Below, one piece after another: positions 43,439-51,838 of a stretch of 64,000 nucleotides of DNA (position 1 is its first letter; each line of letters opens with the position of its first letter). This DNA is from Adlercreutzia hattorii (GTDB lineage: Bacteria > Actinomycetota > Coriobacteriia > Coriobacteriales > Eggerthellaceae), in the NCBI RefSeq assembly GCF_011405655.1, contig NZ_AP022829.1:2465001-2529000 (forward strand), written 5' to 3'. The notes beneath the pieces were generated by a model. That model worked only from the letters and a program-made list of their open reading frames with translations. It was not told where the DNA came from and did not search any database. The translations under genes and the position numbers were made by a program.

Positions 43439-44956
43439 GTGAGTTTTCGTTCCATCTCAGAGAACCTGAACGCCTACCGCGAAGAAGCCGGCAGCCATCC
43501 GGTGGCCCTCGATCGCGTGCTCGGCTTTACCTTTATTCGCGCGTGGGTATACCTCATGTTCGTGGGCGCGGCCGCCAGTTCCATGACATGGAGCGGCGAG
43601 CAGATCCCGCCTTTGTTCTACGTCGTCTCCACGGCCAGCCTCTGCGCCGTGCTCTTCGGGAGCGCGCTAGCCGGCGAGCGCTTCGTGCGGTTCATGACCC
43701 ATCCGGCCGCGCGCTTCGCGGCACCCGCGCTCACCACCGGTGGAACCCTGCTTCTCGCCTCGTCGGCGGCGGGCACCGGAGCGGCCCTCTCCTTCGGCAT
43801 CCTGGGCGCCATCACAACTGGCATCGGCTCGGGGCTGATCGATCTGGGCTACGGCGAGTTGTACCGCAACGAGCCGCCCGCCCGCGCCACGTTCGAGGTG
43901 CCCCTGGCCTTCTTTCTGGCCGCCGTGGCGTTTTCCCTCGTCATCATGCTGCCGTCAGTTGTCGGCTGCCTCGTCTGCTCGCTTCTTCCCGCCATTTCCG
44001 GCTGGATCCTGTTCGTCGAGCAGCATGCCTGGTCGCGCAAGCACCAGGCCAGCGTCCTGCCCATCGATTTCGACCTGAAGTCCTTCGCCTGGCGCATCGG
44101 CGTGTGCGCGTGTTTGGTGGGCGTGGCCGACGGCATGGTGCGGGCGGCGTTCCTCTCGTCGAACAACCTGAGCATCCACGTGTTTTTGCAGTGGCCCCTG
44201 GCCGGCGCCGGGCTGCTCACCATGGTCATCGTGTACGGCGCCGCCCTGCTCTCCTCCGAGCAGAGCACGCGCACCATCTACAAAGCGGCCATCTGCGTCA
44301 TGGCCTTCTTCTTCATGCTCCTGCCCGTATTCACCAGCGCGCAAGACGTGGAAAGCGTGCTGGCCCTGGCAGGCTACGGCACCTTCAACGTGCTCATCTG
44401 GATGCTTCTGGCGGAGATCTCGTCGAACTACCGACTCTCTTCCACCGAGGTGTTCGGCATCGGGTGGGGCATGGTCACGCTCGGCGTGCTGCTCGGCTCC
44501 ATTGCCGGCAACATCGTGGATCAGTTCGCTCCCTTCACGCCTCAATTCTTAAGCCTCATCGCGCTCATCGCCACCATGGCGGTGCTGCTGTCGTTCCTGT
44601 TCGTGTTCCGCGAAAGCGACCTCATCGCGCTGACCGAGGAGCCGGAAAGCGAGGCCGAGAACGCCGAAGATCGCGCGCTCGGCAGCTCCAGCGACGCACC
44701 TCCCACAGCTAGCGACAGCCCCCGCCCGCGCTTCCAGGACCGTTGCCTGGAAGTGGCCGCCGCCTTCGAGCTGTCGCCCAAGGAGACCGAGGTGATGATC
44801 CTCTTCGCCAAGGGCCGCTCGGCCGCCCGCATTCAAGAGGAGCTGTTCATCTCGAAGGGGACCGTGAGCACCCATTTGCGCCACATCTACCAGAAGATGG
44901 ACGTCCATTCCAAACAGGAAATGCTCGACGTCATCGAAGGCGTCACGAGGGAGTAG
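43439..44956 (+). CDS. Membrane-anchored LuxR-family regulator
   Basis: A 505-residue protein: about twelve hydrophobic helices over residues 30-400 followed by a cytoplasmic linker and a C-terminal LuxR HTH (L-S-P-K-E-T-E-V-M-I-L-F-A-K-G-R-S-A-A-R-I-Q-E-E-L-F-I-S-K-G-T-V-S-T-H-L-R-H-I-Y). This layout, a transporter-like membrane region fused to a DNA-binding domain, is common in Eggerthellaceae and usually sits next to the enzyme gene it induces. Start is GTG at 43439 with GAGGGGG six bases before it. It is divergent from the large molybdoenzyme operon. Confidence 0.9.
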   Translation: MSFRSISENLNAYREEAGSHPVALDRVLGFTFIRAWVYLMFVGAAASSMTWSGEQIPPLFYVVSTASLCAVLFGSALAGERFVRFMTHPAARFAAPALTTGGTLLLASSAAGTGAALSFGILGAITTGIGSGLIDLGYGELYRNEPPARATFEVPLAFFLAAVAFSLVIMLPSVVGCLVCSLLPAISGWILFVEQHAWSRKHQASVLPIDFDLKSFAWRIGVCACLVGVADGMVRAAFLSSNNLSIHVFLQWPLAGAGLLTMVIVYGAALLSSEQSTRTIYKAAICVMAFFFMLLPVFTSAQDVESVLALAGYGTFNVLIWMLLAEISSNYRLSSTEVFGIGWGMVTLGVLLGSIAGNIVDQFAPFTPQFLSLIALIATMAVLLSFLFVFRESDLIALTEEPESEAENAEDRALGSSSDAPPTASDSPRPRFQDRCLEVAAAFELSPKETEVMILFAKGRSAARIQEELFISKGTVSTHLRHIYQKMDVHSKQEMLDVIEGVTRE

Positions 44957-44982
44957 GGCCTTCCCCTTTTCTATGCCTTCAG

Positions 44983-44988
44983 TATAAT
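44983..44988 (+). promoter_or_regulatory. Candidate -10 box of the second LuxR gene
   Basis: TATAAT at 44983-44988, about 22 bases before the ATG and followed by the AAAGGAGGGG ribosome site. The -35 element is weak. It means the second regulator can be transcribed separately from the first. Confidence 0.5.
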
Positions 44989-45010
44989 AGCGGGCGGAAA
45001 GGAGGGGACT

Positions 45011-46552
45011 ATGAGTCTACGAGGGCGCACTGCGCTCATTATCGCGGGTGCGGGAATGAATCTGAGCACCTACGGTATCGGCGTGTGGGGCGACAGCGTG
45101 CTGCTCTCGAGCGGTTCCTTCGTGGGACCGGCCCTCGCCGCGCTGTCGGACACCTATCTGCTCTTCTCGGCCCTGGGCCTGTTCGGCGCCCTTATCGCCC
45201 GGGTGATTATTGCCGTCGCGTCGGGAGCGAGCAACCATCGCTACCTCGCCTGCGGGCTTGGACCCATGGCGATGGCAGCCGCACTATTCATATCCGGTGT
45301 TTGGAACACCTCAGGGCTTCTGGTGGCCCTAGCGGCTTTCTGCGTCGGCTGGAGCTTCGCCTGCCAGAGCCTGTTCTGGGTGACATCAATTTCTTTCGAG
45401 CCCAAGCAGATGCGCACGATCTTCCCTTTGGAACTAGCCTGCGCAGCCGCGTTCAACGGACTGTTCGTCATCGGCTTCATGGACAACCAGGGGCTGTTCC
45501 TCGGGTTGTGCATCGCCCTTTCCGCCGCCGCCAGCGTAGCCCTGGTGCGCCTTGATCAAAAATGTGAGCAGCCGAAAATGGTGCCCGTAGCAGGATTCTT
45601 CGAGAGCCGCTATGTGCCTGCTTTTCGCACCTTTGCTGAGGTGCTGTTCTGCGTGGTGGCCCTTCAGACCATAGCCCCCACTCTGAACTACATGGGGTTT
45701 TTGGGAGATCTTTCCCCGATCGAACAGCAGCTGGTCGTAGCAGGAGCCAAGCTCGCCGCCGCCGTGGCCCTCGTAGCCATCCTGCGCTTCTCGAAGGCGC
45801 CGCTGCTCTCCGTCCAGGTGTTCAAGGTGGTCACGCCCGTGCTCATCCTGTTACTGTTCGCCGTGCCCTTTGCGCCGGCGCCCTACCTGCTCGGACTGTT
45901 GGCAGCGGGTTCTTGCTTGCATTTCGTTGTAATGAACTCGCTGTTCTGCATTGACGCCATCGCTATCGCGCAACGGCACCGTCTTGTGTTCGAGGCGTTC
46001 TACGGCGCCGGCTACCTCTTACTCATGGGCTTTTGCTCGGTGCTGGAGAAAGTCATGCCCCAGCTTCTGGCCGCCGGCTCCTCCGCCGAGCTGCTGCTGG
46101 TGTTCGGGGTGTTCTTCTCCGTGTACGTGCTCAGCATGGTGCTTGTGTTGGTGCGCAGACGCCGCCGTGATGAGGATGGCGGCGCACTGCCGTCCGACCG
46201 TTTTGTACCAGATGCAGACACGCGGAGAGATGCTTCAGCGACGCTCTCGGAAGCAGAGCCTTCCTCGGGCATCGCCACCACCGAAGATGCTCCCGCCCCT
46301 CTACCTATTGCCGAACGCGTAGGCATCGTACAACGGAAATTCGGTCTGTCCGACAGGGAGGCCGAAATCGTGCTGCTCATAACACGAGGACGCAACGTGC
46401 CAGCCATTGCCGAGGAACTCGTTATATCCCAAAATACCGTGCGCACCCACATAAAGCGCATCTATAGAGCTTGCGGCGCCCACGCTCGCCAAGAGCTTAT
46501 CGAGCTCTGCGAGACTGCGGAGACCGAAGAGAACTCCCTCTCCCAGGATTAG
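45011..46552 (+). CDS. Second membrane-anchored LuxR-family regulator
   Basis: A 513-residue paralogue of the preceding protein, with about twelve membrane helices (residues ~5-380), an acidic linker and a C-terminal LuxR HTH (L-S-D-R-E-A-E-I-V-L-L-I-T-R-G-R-N-V-P-A-I-A-E-E-L-V-I-S-Q-N-T-V-R-T-H-I-K-R-I-Y). The flavoenzyme gene 136 bases downstream is its likely target. AAAGGAGGGG precedes the ATG. Confidence 0.9.
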   Translation: MSLRGRTALIIAGAGMNLSTYGIGVWGDSVLLSSGSFVGPALAALSDTYLLFSALGLFGALIARVIIAVASGASNHRYLACGLGPMAMAAALFISGVWNTSGLLVALAAFCVGWSFACQSLFWVTSISFEPKQMRTIFPLELACAAAFNGLFVIGFMDNQGLFLGLCIALSAAASVALVRLDQKCEQPKMVPVAGFFESRYVPAFRTFAEVLFCVVALQTIAPTLNYMGFLGDLSPIEQQLVVAGAKLAAAVALVAILRFSKAPLLSVQVFKVVTPVLILLLFAVPFAPAPYLLGLLAAGSCLHFVVMNSLFCIDAIAIAQRHRLVFEAFYGAGYLLLMGFCSVLEKVMPQLLAAGSSAELLLVFGVFFSVYVLSMVLVLVRRRRRDEDGGALPSDRFVPDADTRRDASATLSEAEPSSGIATTEDAPAPLPIAERVGIVQRKFGLSDREAEIVLLITRGRNVPAIAEELVISQNTVRTHIKRIYRACGAHARQELIELCETAETEENSLSQD

Positions 46553-46578
46553 ACTGGATCAGATCGTATCACCAGGTA

Positions 46579-46609
46579 AATCACCCATTCATCCCGTGAA
46601 TCACCCATT
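46579..46609 (+). promoter_or_regulatory. Direct repeats upstream of the flavoenzyme gene
   Basis: AATCACCCATT occurs at 46579-46589 and 46599-46609, exactly 20 bases apart (two helical turns), 80-110 bases before the flavoenzyme start. The spacing suits a dimeric activator such as the LuxR regulator encoded just upstream. Confidence 0.6.
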
Positions 46610-46688
46610 TTGAGACACCTATCGATCCTCTTTTTGCCCTATCGTCTTCCCGTCGCAAAAAGCGATGGAAGACGAAAAGGAGGGTCTT

Positions 46689-48965
46689 ATGTCGAAGATT
46701 ACCGAAGGCGGCCTGTCGCGCCGCCAGTTCCTGACCGGCTCGGCGCTCACCGCCGGAGCCGTAGCCTCGCTCGGCTTGGCCGGATGTGCCCCAAAAGCGC
46801 CGACGGAGGCACCCGCGACCAGCGAGAGCGATCTAGCAGCCACCGGCGCCGACGGCACTACCGTACGCGCCCATGCAGCCCAGTTGAATCCTCAGTCTGA
46901 TCCGAAACCGGTATCGAACACCACCTGCCCCTCACTGTTTACCGAGTGGAAGATGGGCTCGCTCACCTTGCCCAACCGCGTGGTGAAATCGGCTGCCGGC
47001 TATATCGGCGTCACCTCGCAGGGCATCACTGGCGACTTGCACATGCAGCACTACGGGAAGTTGGCCGCCGGCGGCGCGTCAGTGGTCTACTGCGACGACT
47101 TCGCCGAGCTGTACGATCACTTCCGCGCTATTCCCGACGTGGGCAAGTTCACCGACTGGACCGACGAGGATCTGACGGCCTTCGCCAACAACATCAAGGA
47201 AAACGGCGCGAAGGCAGGCTACCAGCTAGCCACGATGGGCCTCGTGTTCAGCGGCTTCGAGCCCGATCCGACGGCCATCTTCCAATCCTCCGACTGCATG
47301 GATATGACCGCCGAGGAGATCAGCAACCTCATTGCCGACACCATTAAGGCGGCAGCCACCCTGAAGCGCTGCGGCTTCGACTGCGTAGAGATCAACGCAG
47401 CCGGCGAGAATATCGGCCAGACGTTCATGTCCCGCAATCGCAACAAGCGCGAGGACGATTACGGCCCCCAGACCTTCGAAAGCCGCACGCGCTTCGTCTG
47501 CGAGATCGTGCGCGGCATCAAAGCCGAGTGCGGCGAGGACTTCCCCGTGCAAGTGCTCATCAACGGTGTCGAGGAGAACGACAAGGCCATCGGCGACAAC
47601 GCCTTTTTCACTACCGTTGAAGAGAACAAAGAGATGTGCAAGCTCATCGAAGCCGCCGGTGCCGACTCGCTGCATATCCGCATCGGGCCCTGCGGCCAGC
47701 ACGTGGCCGAGTTCGCCGGCGACTTGTACTTCTGCGGTACCGGCATCGAGGGAACGACCGGCTATGGTACCCAGTTCGATTTCACGCGCCATTGGCAGGG
47801 TATGCTAAAGGCCGATCAGTCGGGCCTCGGCATCATGGTGCCCGTGGCCGCTGAGATTAAGAAAGCCGTGAGCATTCCCGTGGGCGCTGTCACCTACATG
47901 GATCCAGCTCGCGATCCCGAGTTCTTCGAGAGCCTCATCGCCTCCGGCGAGCTAGACTTCATCCTGATGAACCGACCGCTGTCGGTGGACTACGATTACC
48001 TGCACAAGCTGGAAGAGGGCCGCATCGATGAGATCCGCCCCTGCACCCGGTGCATGCACTGCCATTGGGATGCAGCCGATGACGGCAACCTCACTTTCAG
48101 CTGCCGCACCAACGCCGCCCACCCCTTCCGCTTCGTGACCGGCCAGCTCACCGGCAGCTACGATCCCGAGCCAGCCGCCACGGCGAAGAACGTGGTAGTC
48201 GTGGGCGCCGGCCCTGCTGGCCTCGAGGCAGCGCGCGTAGCCGCCGAGCGCGGACACTCCGTGACCCTCTACGAGAAGAAGGGCTCCGTGGGTGGCCTTC
48301 TGGAATTCGCCAATAACGTGAAGGGCCCCCATGAGAACCTGTCGGTGCTGCGCAGCTACTTCGAGCGCCAAATGGAAGTACTCGGCGTAAACGTGATGCT
48401 GAATACCGAGGCCACTGCCGACATCATCGCCGAGGCCTCCCCCGATATCGTAATCGCGGCCACCGGTGGCGTGCGCGACACCTTGGGGCTGTCCGACACG
48501 GCCGGCACCAAGGTGGTGGGCATCGACGACTTCATGATGGCCGACATTGCCGAGGAGGTCGTCATCGTTGGCTCGAACGTGCAGGCCATCGACGCCGCCA
48601 TGTACCTGCTCGCCCAGGGAAAGCACGTGCAAGTGGTCACGCCAAACGCGGCAAGCGCCATCGGAGCAGGTCACTCGTTCTGGGTGAAAACCTTCACCCA
48701 ACCCAACATGAAGGCCTTGGGCGTACGCTTCTGGCCCGAGGCGACTGTGACCGCCGTGAACGACGGCTCCGTCACTGTGAAAACGGCCACGGGCATCGAG
48801 CAGGAAATTGCCTGCGGCACCGTAGTCGAAGCCCTGGACTGCCTGCCGAACGACAGCCTCAGCACGGGACTCTCCTGCGAGGTGGTCACCGTCGGCGACG
48901 CGGCGCGCCCCTTCAACATCGGCGAAGCCATCTGCTCCGGCAACGCCGCCGCCCGCGCGATCTAG
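46689..48965 (+). CDS. Tat-exported OYE-like flavin oxidoreductase
   Basis: A 758-residue protein. A Tat signal S-R-R-Q-F-L-T (residues 10-16) ends in L-A-G-C (Cys33, possible lipidation). Residues ~70-440 are an Old-Yellow-Enzyme TIM barrel with the marks A-G-E-N-I-G-Q-T-F-M-S-R-N-R-N-K-R-E-D-D-Y-G. A cysteine cluster C-x2-C-x2-C-x13-C (about residue 450) for [4Fe-4S] follows, then an FAD/NAD domain (V-V-G-A-G-P-A-G-L-E-A-A at about residue 500). This is the 2,4-dienoyl-CoA reductase/trimethylamine-dehydrogenase layout, but exported. Substrates may be enoates or plant or steroid compounds reduced outside the cell. AAAAGGAGG precedes the start. Confidence 0.9.
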   Translation: MSKITEGGLSRRQFLTGSALTAGAVASLGLAGCAPKAPTEAPATSESDLAATGADGTTVRAHAAQLNPQSDPKPVSNTTCPSLFTEWKMGSLTLPNRVVKSAAGYIGVTSQGITGDLHMQHYGKLAAGGASVVYCDDFAELYDHFRAIPDVGKFTDWTDEDLTAFANNIKENGAKAGYQLATMGLVFSGFEPDPTAIFQSSDCMDMTAEEISNLIADTIKAAATLKRCGFDCVEINAAGENIGQTFMSRNRNKREDDYGPQTFESRTRFVCEIVRGIKAECGEDFPVQVLINGVEENDKAIGDNAFFTTVEENKEMCKLIEAAGADSLHIRIGPCGQHVAEFAGDLYFCGTGIEGTTGYGTQFDFTRHWQGMLKADQSGLGIMVPVAAEIKKAVSIPVGAVTYMDPARDPEFFESLIASGELDFILMNRPLSVDYDYLHKLEEGRIDEIRPCTRCMHCHWDAADDGNLTFSCRTNAAHPFRFVTGQLTGSYDPEPAATAKNVVVVGAGPAGLEAARVAAERGHSVTLYEKKGSVGGLLEFANNVKGPHENLSVLRSYFERQMEVLGVNVMLNTEATADIIAEASPDIVIAATGGVRDTLGLSDTAGTKVVGIDDFMMADIAEEVVIVGSNVQAIDAAMYLLAQGKHVQVVTPNAASAIGAGHSFWVKTFTQPNMKALGVRFWPEATVTAVNDGSVTVKTATGIEQEIACGTVVEALDCLPNDSLSTGLSCEVVTVGDAARPFNIGEAICSGNAAARAI

Positions 48966-49022
48966 ATTCGACCCAAAAGCTCGGCCGCCTAGACGTCGCA
49001 CTCAATCTCAGTCCTCCCCTTC

Positions 49023-49060
49023 AATCGGGGCAGCTCCCCCTCCGAGCTGCCCCGATTTTT
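49023..49060 (+). terminator. Terminator of the flavoenzyme gene
   Basis: A perfect 13-base stem (AATCGGGGCAGCT, 49023-49035 with 49045-49057) followed by TTTTT. It lies 58 bases after the stop codon. Confidence 0.93.
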
Positions 49061-49147
49061 ATCGCCACCTGTAGCCCGGAGCCACTTTTTGGCACCGCCG
49101 CGCGGACTTCCCGACATTTTCCCGGGTCGGGCTGCGGATACTCTGGC

Positions 49148-49206
49148 AAAAAGCCGTGTCGGGCTGCGGATTCGGAGCAAAAACCCGCAGCCCGACACGG
49201 CTTTTT
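49148..49206. terminator. Bidirectional terminator-like palindrome
   Basis: A perfect 22-base stem (49148-49169 with 49185-49206), arms beginning AAAAAGCCGTGTCGG and loop of 15 bases. A and T runs at the ends fit termination in either direction. The left arm includes one copy of the 14-base repeat also found at 49126-49139. Confidence 0.8.
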
Positions 49207-49400
49207 GTCAGGCAGACTGATGGCGCAGGGGAAATTCCCCCTTGACGGATTCGATGGGCCTCGGCTACTATGCGCTGTGGGGATACCGCCCGAATTCTCG
49301 GACGGACAATGTTTGCAAAAGTCGAACCTCGGGGGCGAGGTTCATCTCTCGCTGCGTGCGAGAGGGAAGACTGCAAGCATTTGTTCAAAGGGCGGATGAT

Positions 49401-50255
49401 ATGAAAGACACTTCCTCGTTCCTCGATCTCGCATTAGACGATTCCATGGGTTTCGACCCCCTCGGCGCCTTCGACGATGATGTCGAAGAAGATGCTGAGG
49501 AGGTAACCGAGGGCTATCTGGGCACCCCCCACACCGACGTCCCGGCGCCCGTCGTGGATACGCGCCCGGCCCCCGAGCGCATCGCCGACCTGTTCAGCGC
49601 TATGGCGCCGCGCCGTCGCACGCTGCTCGGCATGATCACGTTCTGCGCCGCGCCGCAGACCACCGACGCCCTGGATGCCGAGGTGGATCGCCTGCAGGCG
49701 GACAACTTCTCCGTGTACTCCCCCGCTTCGCTCGCGAACTTGCTCGAGCGCGCCGGAGCCCTCGCCCGCGTGACCGCCGACGGCGAACCGTACCCCGAGG
49801 GCGACCCGGAGCCGGTGCTCGTGGAAGTCGACGGCGTGTCCTACTACGAGGCCGGCGAGGCGCCGGAGGTCTGCTGGCTGGCCACGGAGGACGGCGCGGC
49901 CTACGCCGAGGCCGACAAGCCCCTCGACCGCCTGACAGACCTGCTTTCCGAGGACGCGAAGTACGCCACGATCTATGAGCGCATTCTCGGCCTTACCGCC
50001 CAGGAGAGCGGCGCCTCGATGCCGACCATCAACGAGGCCGTGGACAACGACGAACTGCTGAAGAGCCCTCGTCTGTACGCGCCCCACTTCATCGACAAGT
50101 TGGAGAAATGCGATGCCGTGGAATGGCGCGACAAGAGCTGGCGCATTACCGAGGTCGGCCGTGCGGGACAGCGCATCGTGGCCGACCTCGTAGCGGCCCA
50201 AGCCGCGCCCGAGCCCGAGGCGCAGGCCGATAAGGCCGCTCACGACGCCCAGTAG
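49401..50255 (+). CDS. Uncharacterised protein heading the TorD-NapGH cluster
   Basis: A 284-residue acidic cytoplasmic protein, no signal or membrane segment. I do not recognise the family. Two regions look folded: residues ~55-190, and the C-terminal ~85 residues, Y-E-R-I-L-G-L-T ... R-L-Y-A-P-H-F-I-D-K-L-E-K-C-D-A-V-E-W-R-D-K-S-W-R-I-T-E-V-G-R-A-G, which look like a winged helix. The tail is Ala/Glu/Pro rich. The start at 49401 is preceded by AAAGGGCGG. It is 78 bases before the TorD gene and presumably co-transcribed. Confidence 0.72.
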   Translation: MKDTSSFLDLALDDSMGFDPLGAFDDDVEEDAEEVTEGYLGTPHTDVPAPVVDTRPAPERIADLFSAMAPRRRTLLGMITFCAAPQTTDALDAEVDRLQADNFSVYSPASLANLLERAGALARVTADGEPYPEGDPEPVLVEVDGVSYYEAGEAPEVCWLATEDGAAYAEADKPLDRLTDLLSEDAKYATIYERILGLTAQESGASMPTINEAVDNDELLKSPRLYAPHFIDKLEKCDAVEWRDKSWRITEVGRAGQRIVADLVAAQAAPEPEAQADKAAHDAQ

Positions 50256-50333
50256 CGCGGCGCCTTCCACCGCTTCCCTTCCGGTAACCAGAGGGCGGTC
50301 GCGTACGCCCCTTCGAGAACAGAGGAGATTCCC

Positions 50334-51095
50334 ATGACCGAAACCGACACCATAGCCACTGCCGCCGCAGCAACCCCCGCCGCCGAGGAGGCGACTGACC
50401 TGGCCGCACTCGCCGAGCTCACGGCCCAGCGCTCGGCCGTCTATCGTCTGCTCGCCCGCCTGTACCGCGTGGAGGTGGACGAGGAATTCCTAACCGAGCT
50501 GAAGGCCATGCGCTTCCCCGCCGCCACGGGCAATACCGCCGTGGATGCCGGCTACCGCGCCATCGCCACCTACCTGTCTGGCGCCGACGCCCACACCATC
50601 ACCGATCTGGCCGTCGATTACGTGCGTGCCTTCATCGGCCACGGCGTCGATGCCTACTCGGCCGCCTACCCCTTCGAGTCGGTGCACACGAGCCCCAAGC
50701 GCCTCATGATGCAGGAGGCCCGCGACGAGGTACTGGCGGTCTACCGCAGCGAGGGCCTGGACAAGCTGCCCAGCTGGAAGGAGTCCGAGGATCACATCGC
50801 GCTGGAACTGGAGTTCATGGCCGTGCTCGGCGACCGCATTGTGGCAGCAGCCGAAGCCAGCGACGAGGCGGAGGTGGAGCGTCTGCTTTCCACCCAGCGC
50901 AACTTCCTGGAGGATCATTTGGCAAGCTGGGCACCGCTCATGACCGCCGATCTGCGCCGCTTCGCGCAATGCGGTCTCTACCAGGGCCTCGCCAGCCTGA
51001 CCGACGGCTTTCTGCAGGTGGAAGAGGAGTTCTTCGACGAAATCTTCGAAGGCGAGGGCGACGACTCCGCCGACGAGGCAGCCGAGGGCGAATAG
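50334..51095 (+). CDS. TorD-family chaperone, no adjacent client enzyme
   Basis: A 253-residue helical protein with the TorD marks Y-P-F-E-S-V-H-T-S (about residue 112), D-H-I-A-L-E-L-E-F-M-A and F-L-E-D-H-L-A-S-W-A-P. N- and C-terminal Ala/Glu-rich tails flank the core. No molybdoenzyme gene is adjacent: the nearest is over 6 kb upstream on the other strand. GAGGAG is six bases before the ATG. Confidence 0.86.
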   Translation: MTETDTIATAAAATPAAEEATDLAALAELTAQRSAVYRLLARLYRVEVDEEFLTELKAMRFPAATGNTAVDAGYRAIATYLSGADAHTITDLAVDYVRAFIGHGVDAYSAAYPFESVHTSPKRLMMQEARDEVLAVYRSEGLDKLPSWKESEDHIALELEFMAVLGDRIVAAAEASDEAEVERLLSTQRNFLEDHLASWAPLMTADLRRFAQCGLYQGLASLTDGFLQVEEEFFDEIFEGEGDDSADEAAEGE

Positions 51096-51180
51096 CCACG
51101 CAGCCGAAAGACAACATCCAACGAGGGTCGACACCGACCATCCATGACGACGAGGGCGAATGAGAGAGGAAGAGGAAACC

Positions 51181-51825
51181 ATGGCAGACACCGAAAACAC
51201 GGCGGCCCCGAAAAAGGAGGGGCGCCCCGTCATCACGCGCCGCGCGCTGTGCGTGGGGCTCGGCGGCACGGCGGCGCTTCTGGGCCTGGGCGCGGTGCGC
51301 TACGCCGGCAGCGCCCCGCTCGTGCGCCCGCCCGGAGGCCAGGACGAGGAGGCGCTCGTCTCGGCGTGCATTCGCTGCGAGAAGTGCTACGAGGTGTGTC
51401 CGCGCGGCGTCATCGCGCCGGCTCATCTGGAGGACGGCATCCTGAACATGCGCACGCCCGTCATGAACTTCGACGCGAACTGGTGCGATTGGTGCACCGA
51501 GGAGAACGGCGGCGAGCCTCTGTGCGTGGCATCGTGCCCCACCGAGGCGCTCAAGGCCGGCTCGACCCCCGAGACTGGCGTGCTCGGCGTGGCGGAACTC
51601 AACCAGGACCTGTGCCTGGCCTACCGCCTCATCGGCTGCCGATTCTGCTACGACGCCTGCCAGTTCGAGGCCATGGAGCTTGACGAGAACAACCGACCCT
51701 ACGTGATCGCCGACGCCTGCAACGGCTGCGGGGCCTGCGAGAGCGTCTGCGTGTCGCTGCAGAACGGCTCCATCTCCGCCGGCGCCACCGAGCGCGCCAT
51801 CATCGTCCGTCCCCTCGAGTCGTAA
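51181..51825 (+). CDS. NapG-like exported ferredoxin
   Basis: A 214-residue protein with a Tat-like N terminus (I-T-R-R-A-L-C-V-G-L-G-G, about residues 15-26) and four cysteine sets: C-I-R-C-E-K-C-x3-C-P, the longer C-D-W-C-x8-C-x3-C-P, C-R-F-C-x3-C and C-N-G-C-G-A-C-x3-C. This is the NapG/MauM type, which takes electrons from NapH and passes them to periplasmic reductases. Start at 51181 follows AGAGGAAACC. Confidence 0.85.
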   Translation: MADTENTAAPKKEGRPVITRRALCVGLGGTAALLGLGAVRYAGSAPLVRPPGGQDEEALVSACIRCEKCYEVCPRGVIAPAHLEDGILNMRTPVMNFDANWCDWCTEENGGEPLCVASCPTEALKAGSTPETGVLGVAELNQDLCLAYRLIGCRFCYDACQFEAMELDENNRPYVIADACNGCGACESVCVSLQNGSISAGATERAIIVRPLES

Positions 51826-51838
51826 AGGAGGTGCCCTC

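Larger units (their letters stand above)
48966..49400. other. Gap with two terminator hairpins
   Basis: No gene. It includes a terminator at 49023-49060, a long palindrome at 49148-49206 and a 14-base direct repeat (GTCGGGCTGCGGAT at 49126-49139 and 49158-49171). The remaining 190 bases should carry the promoter of the accessory cluster, but no clear boxes were seen. Confidence 0.6.

Noticed and set aside
49126-49206. GTCGGGCTGCGGAT repeats as a CRISPR-like array
   Set aside because: Only two direct copies 32 bases apart and part of a terminator palindrome; no cas genes.
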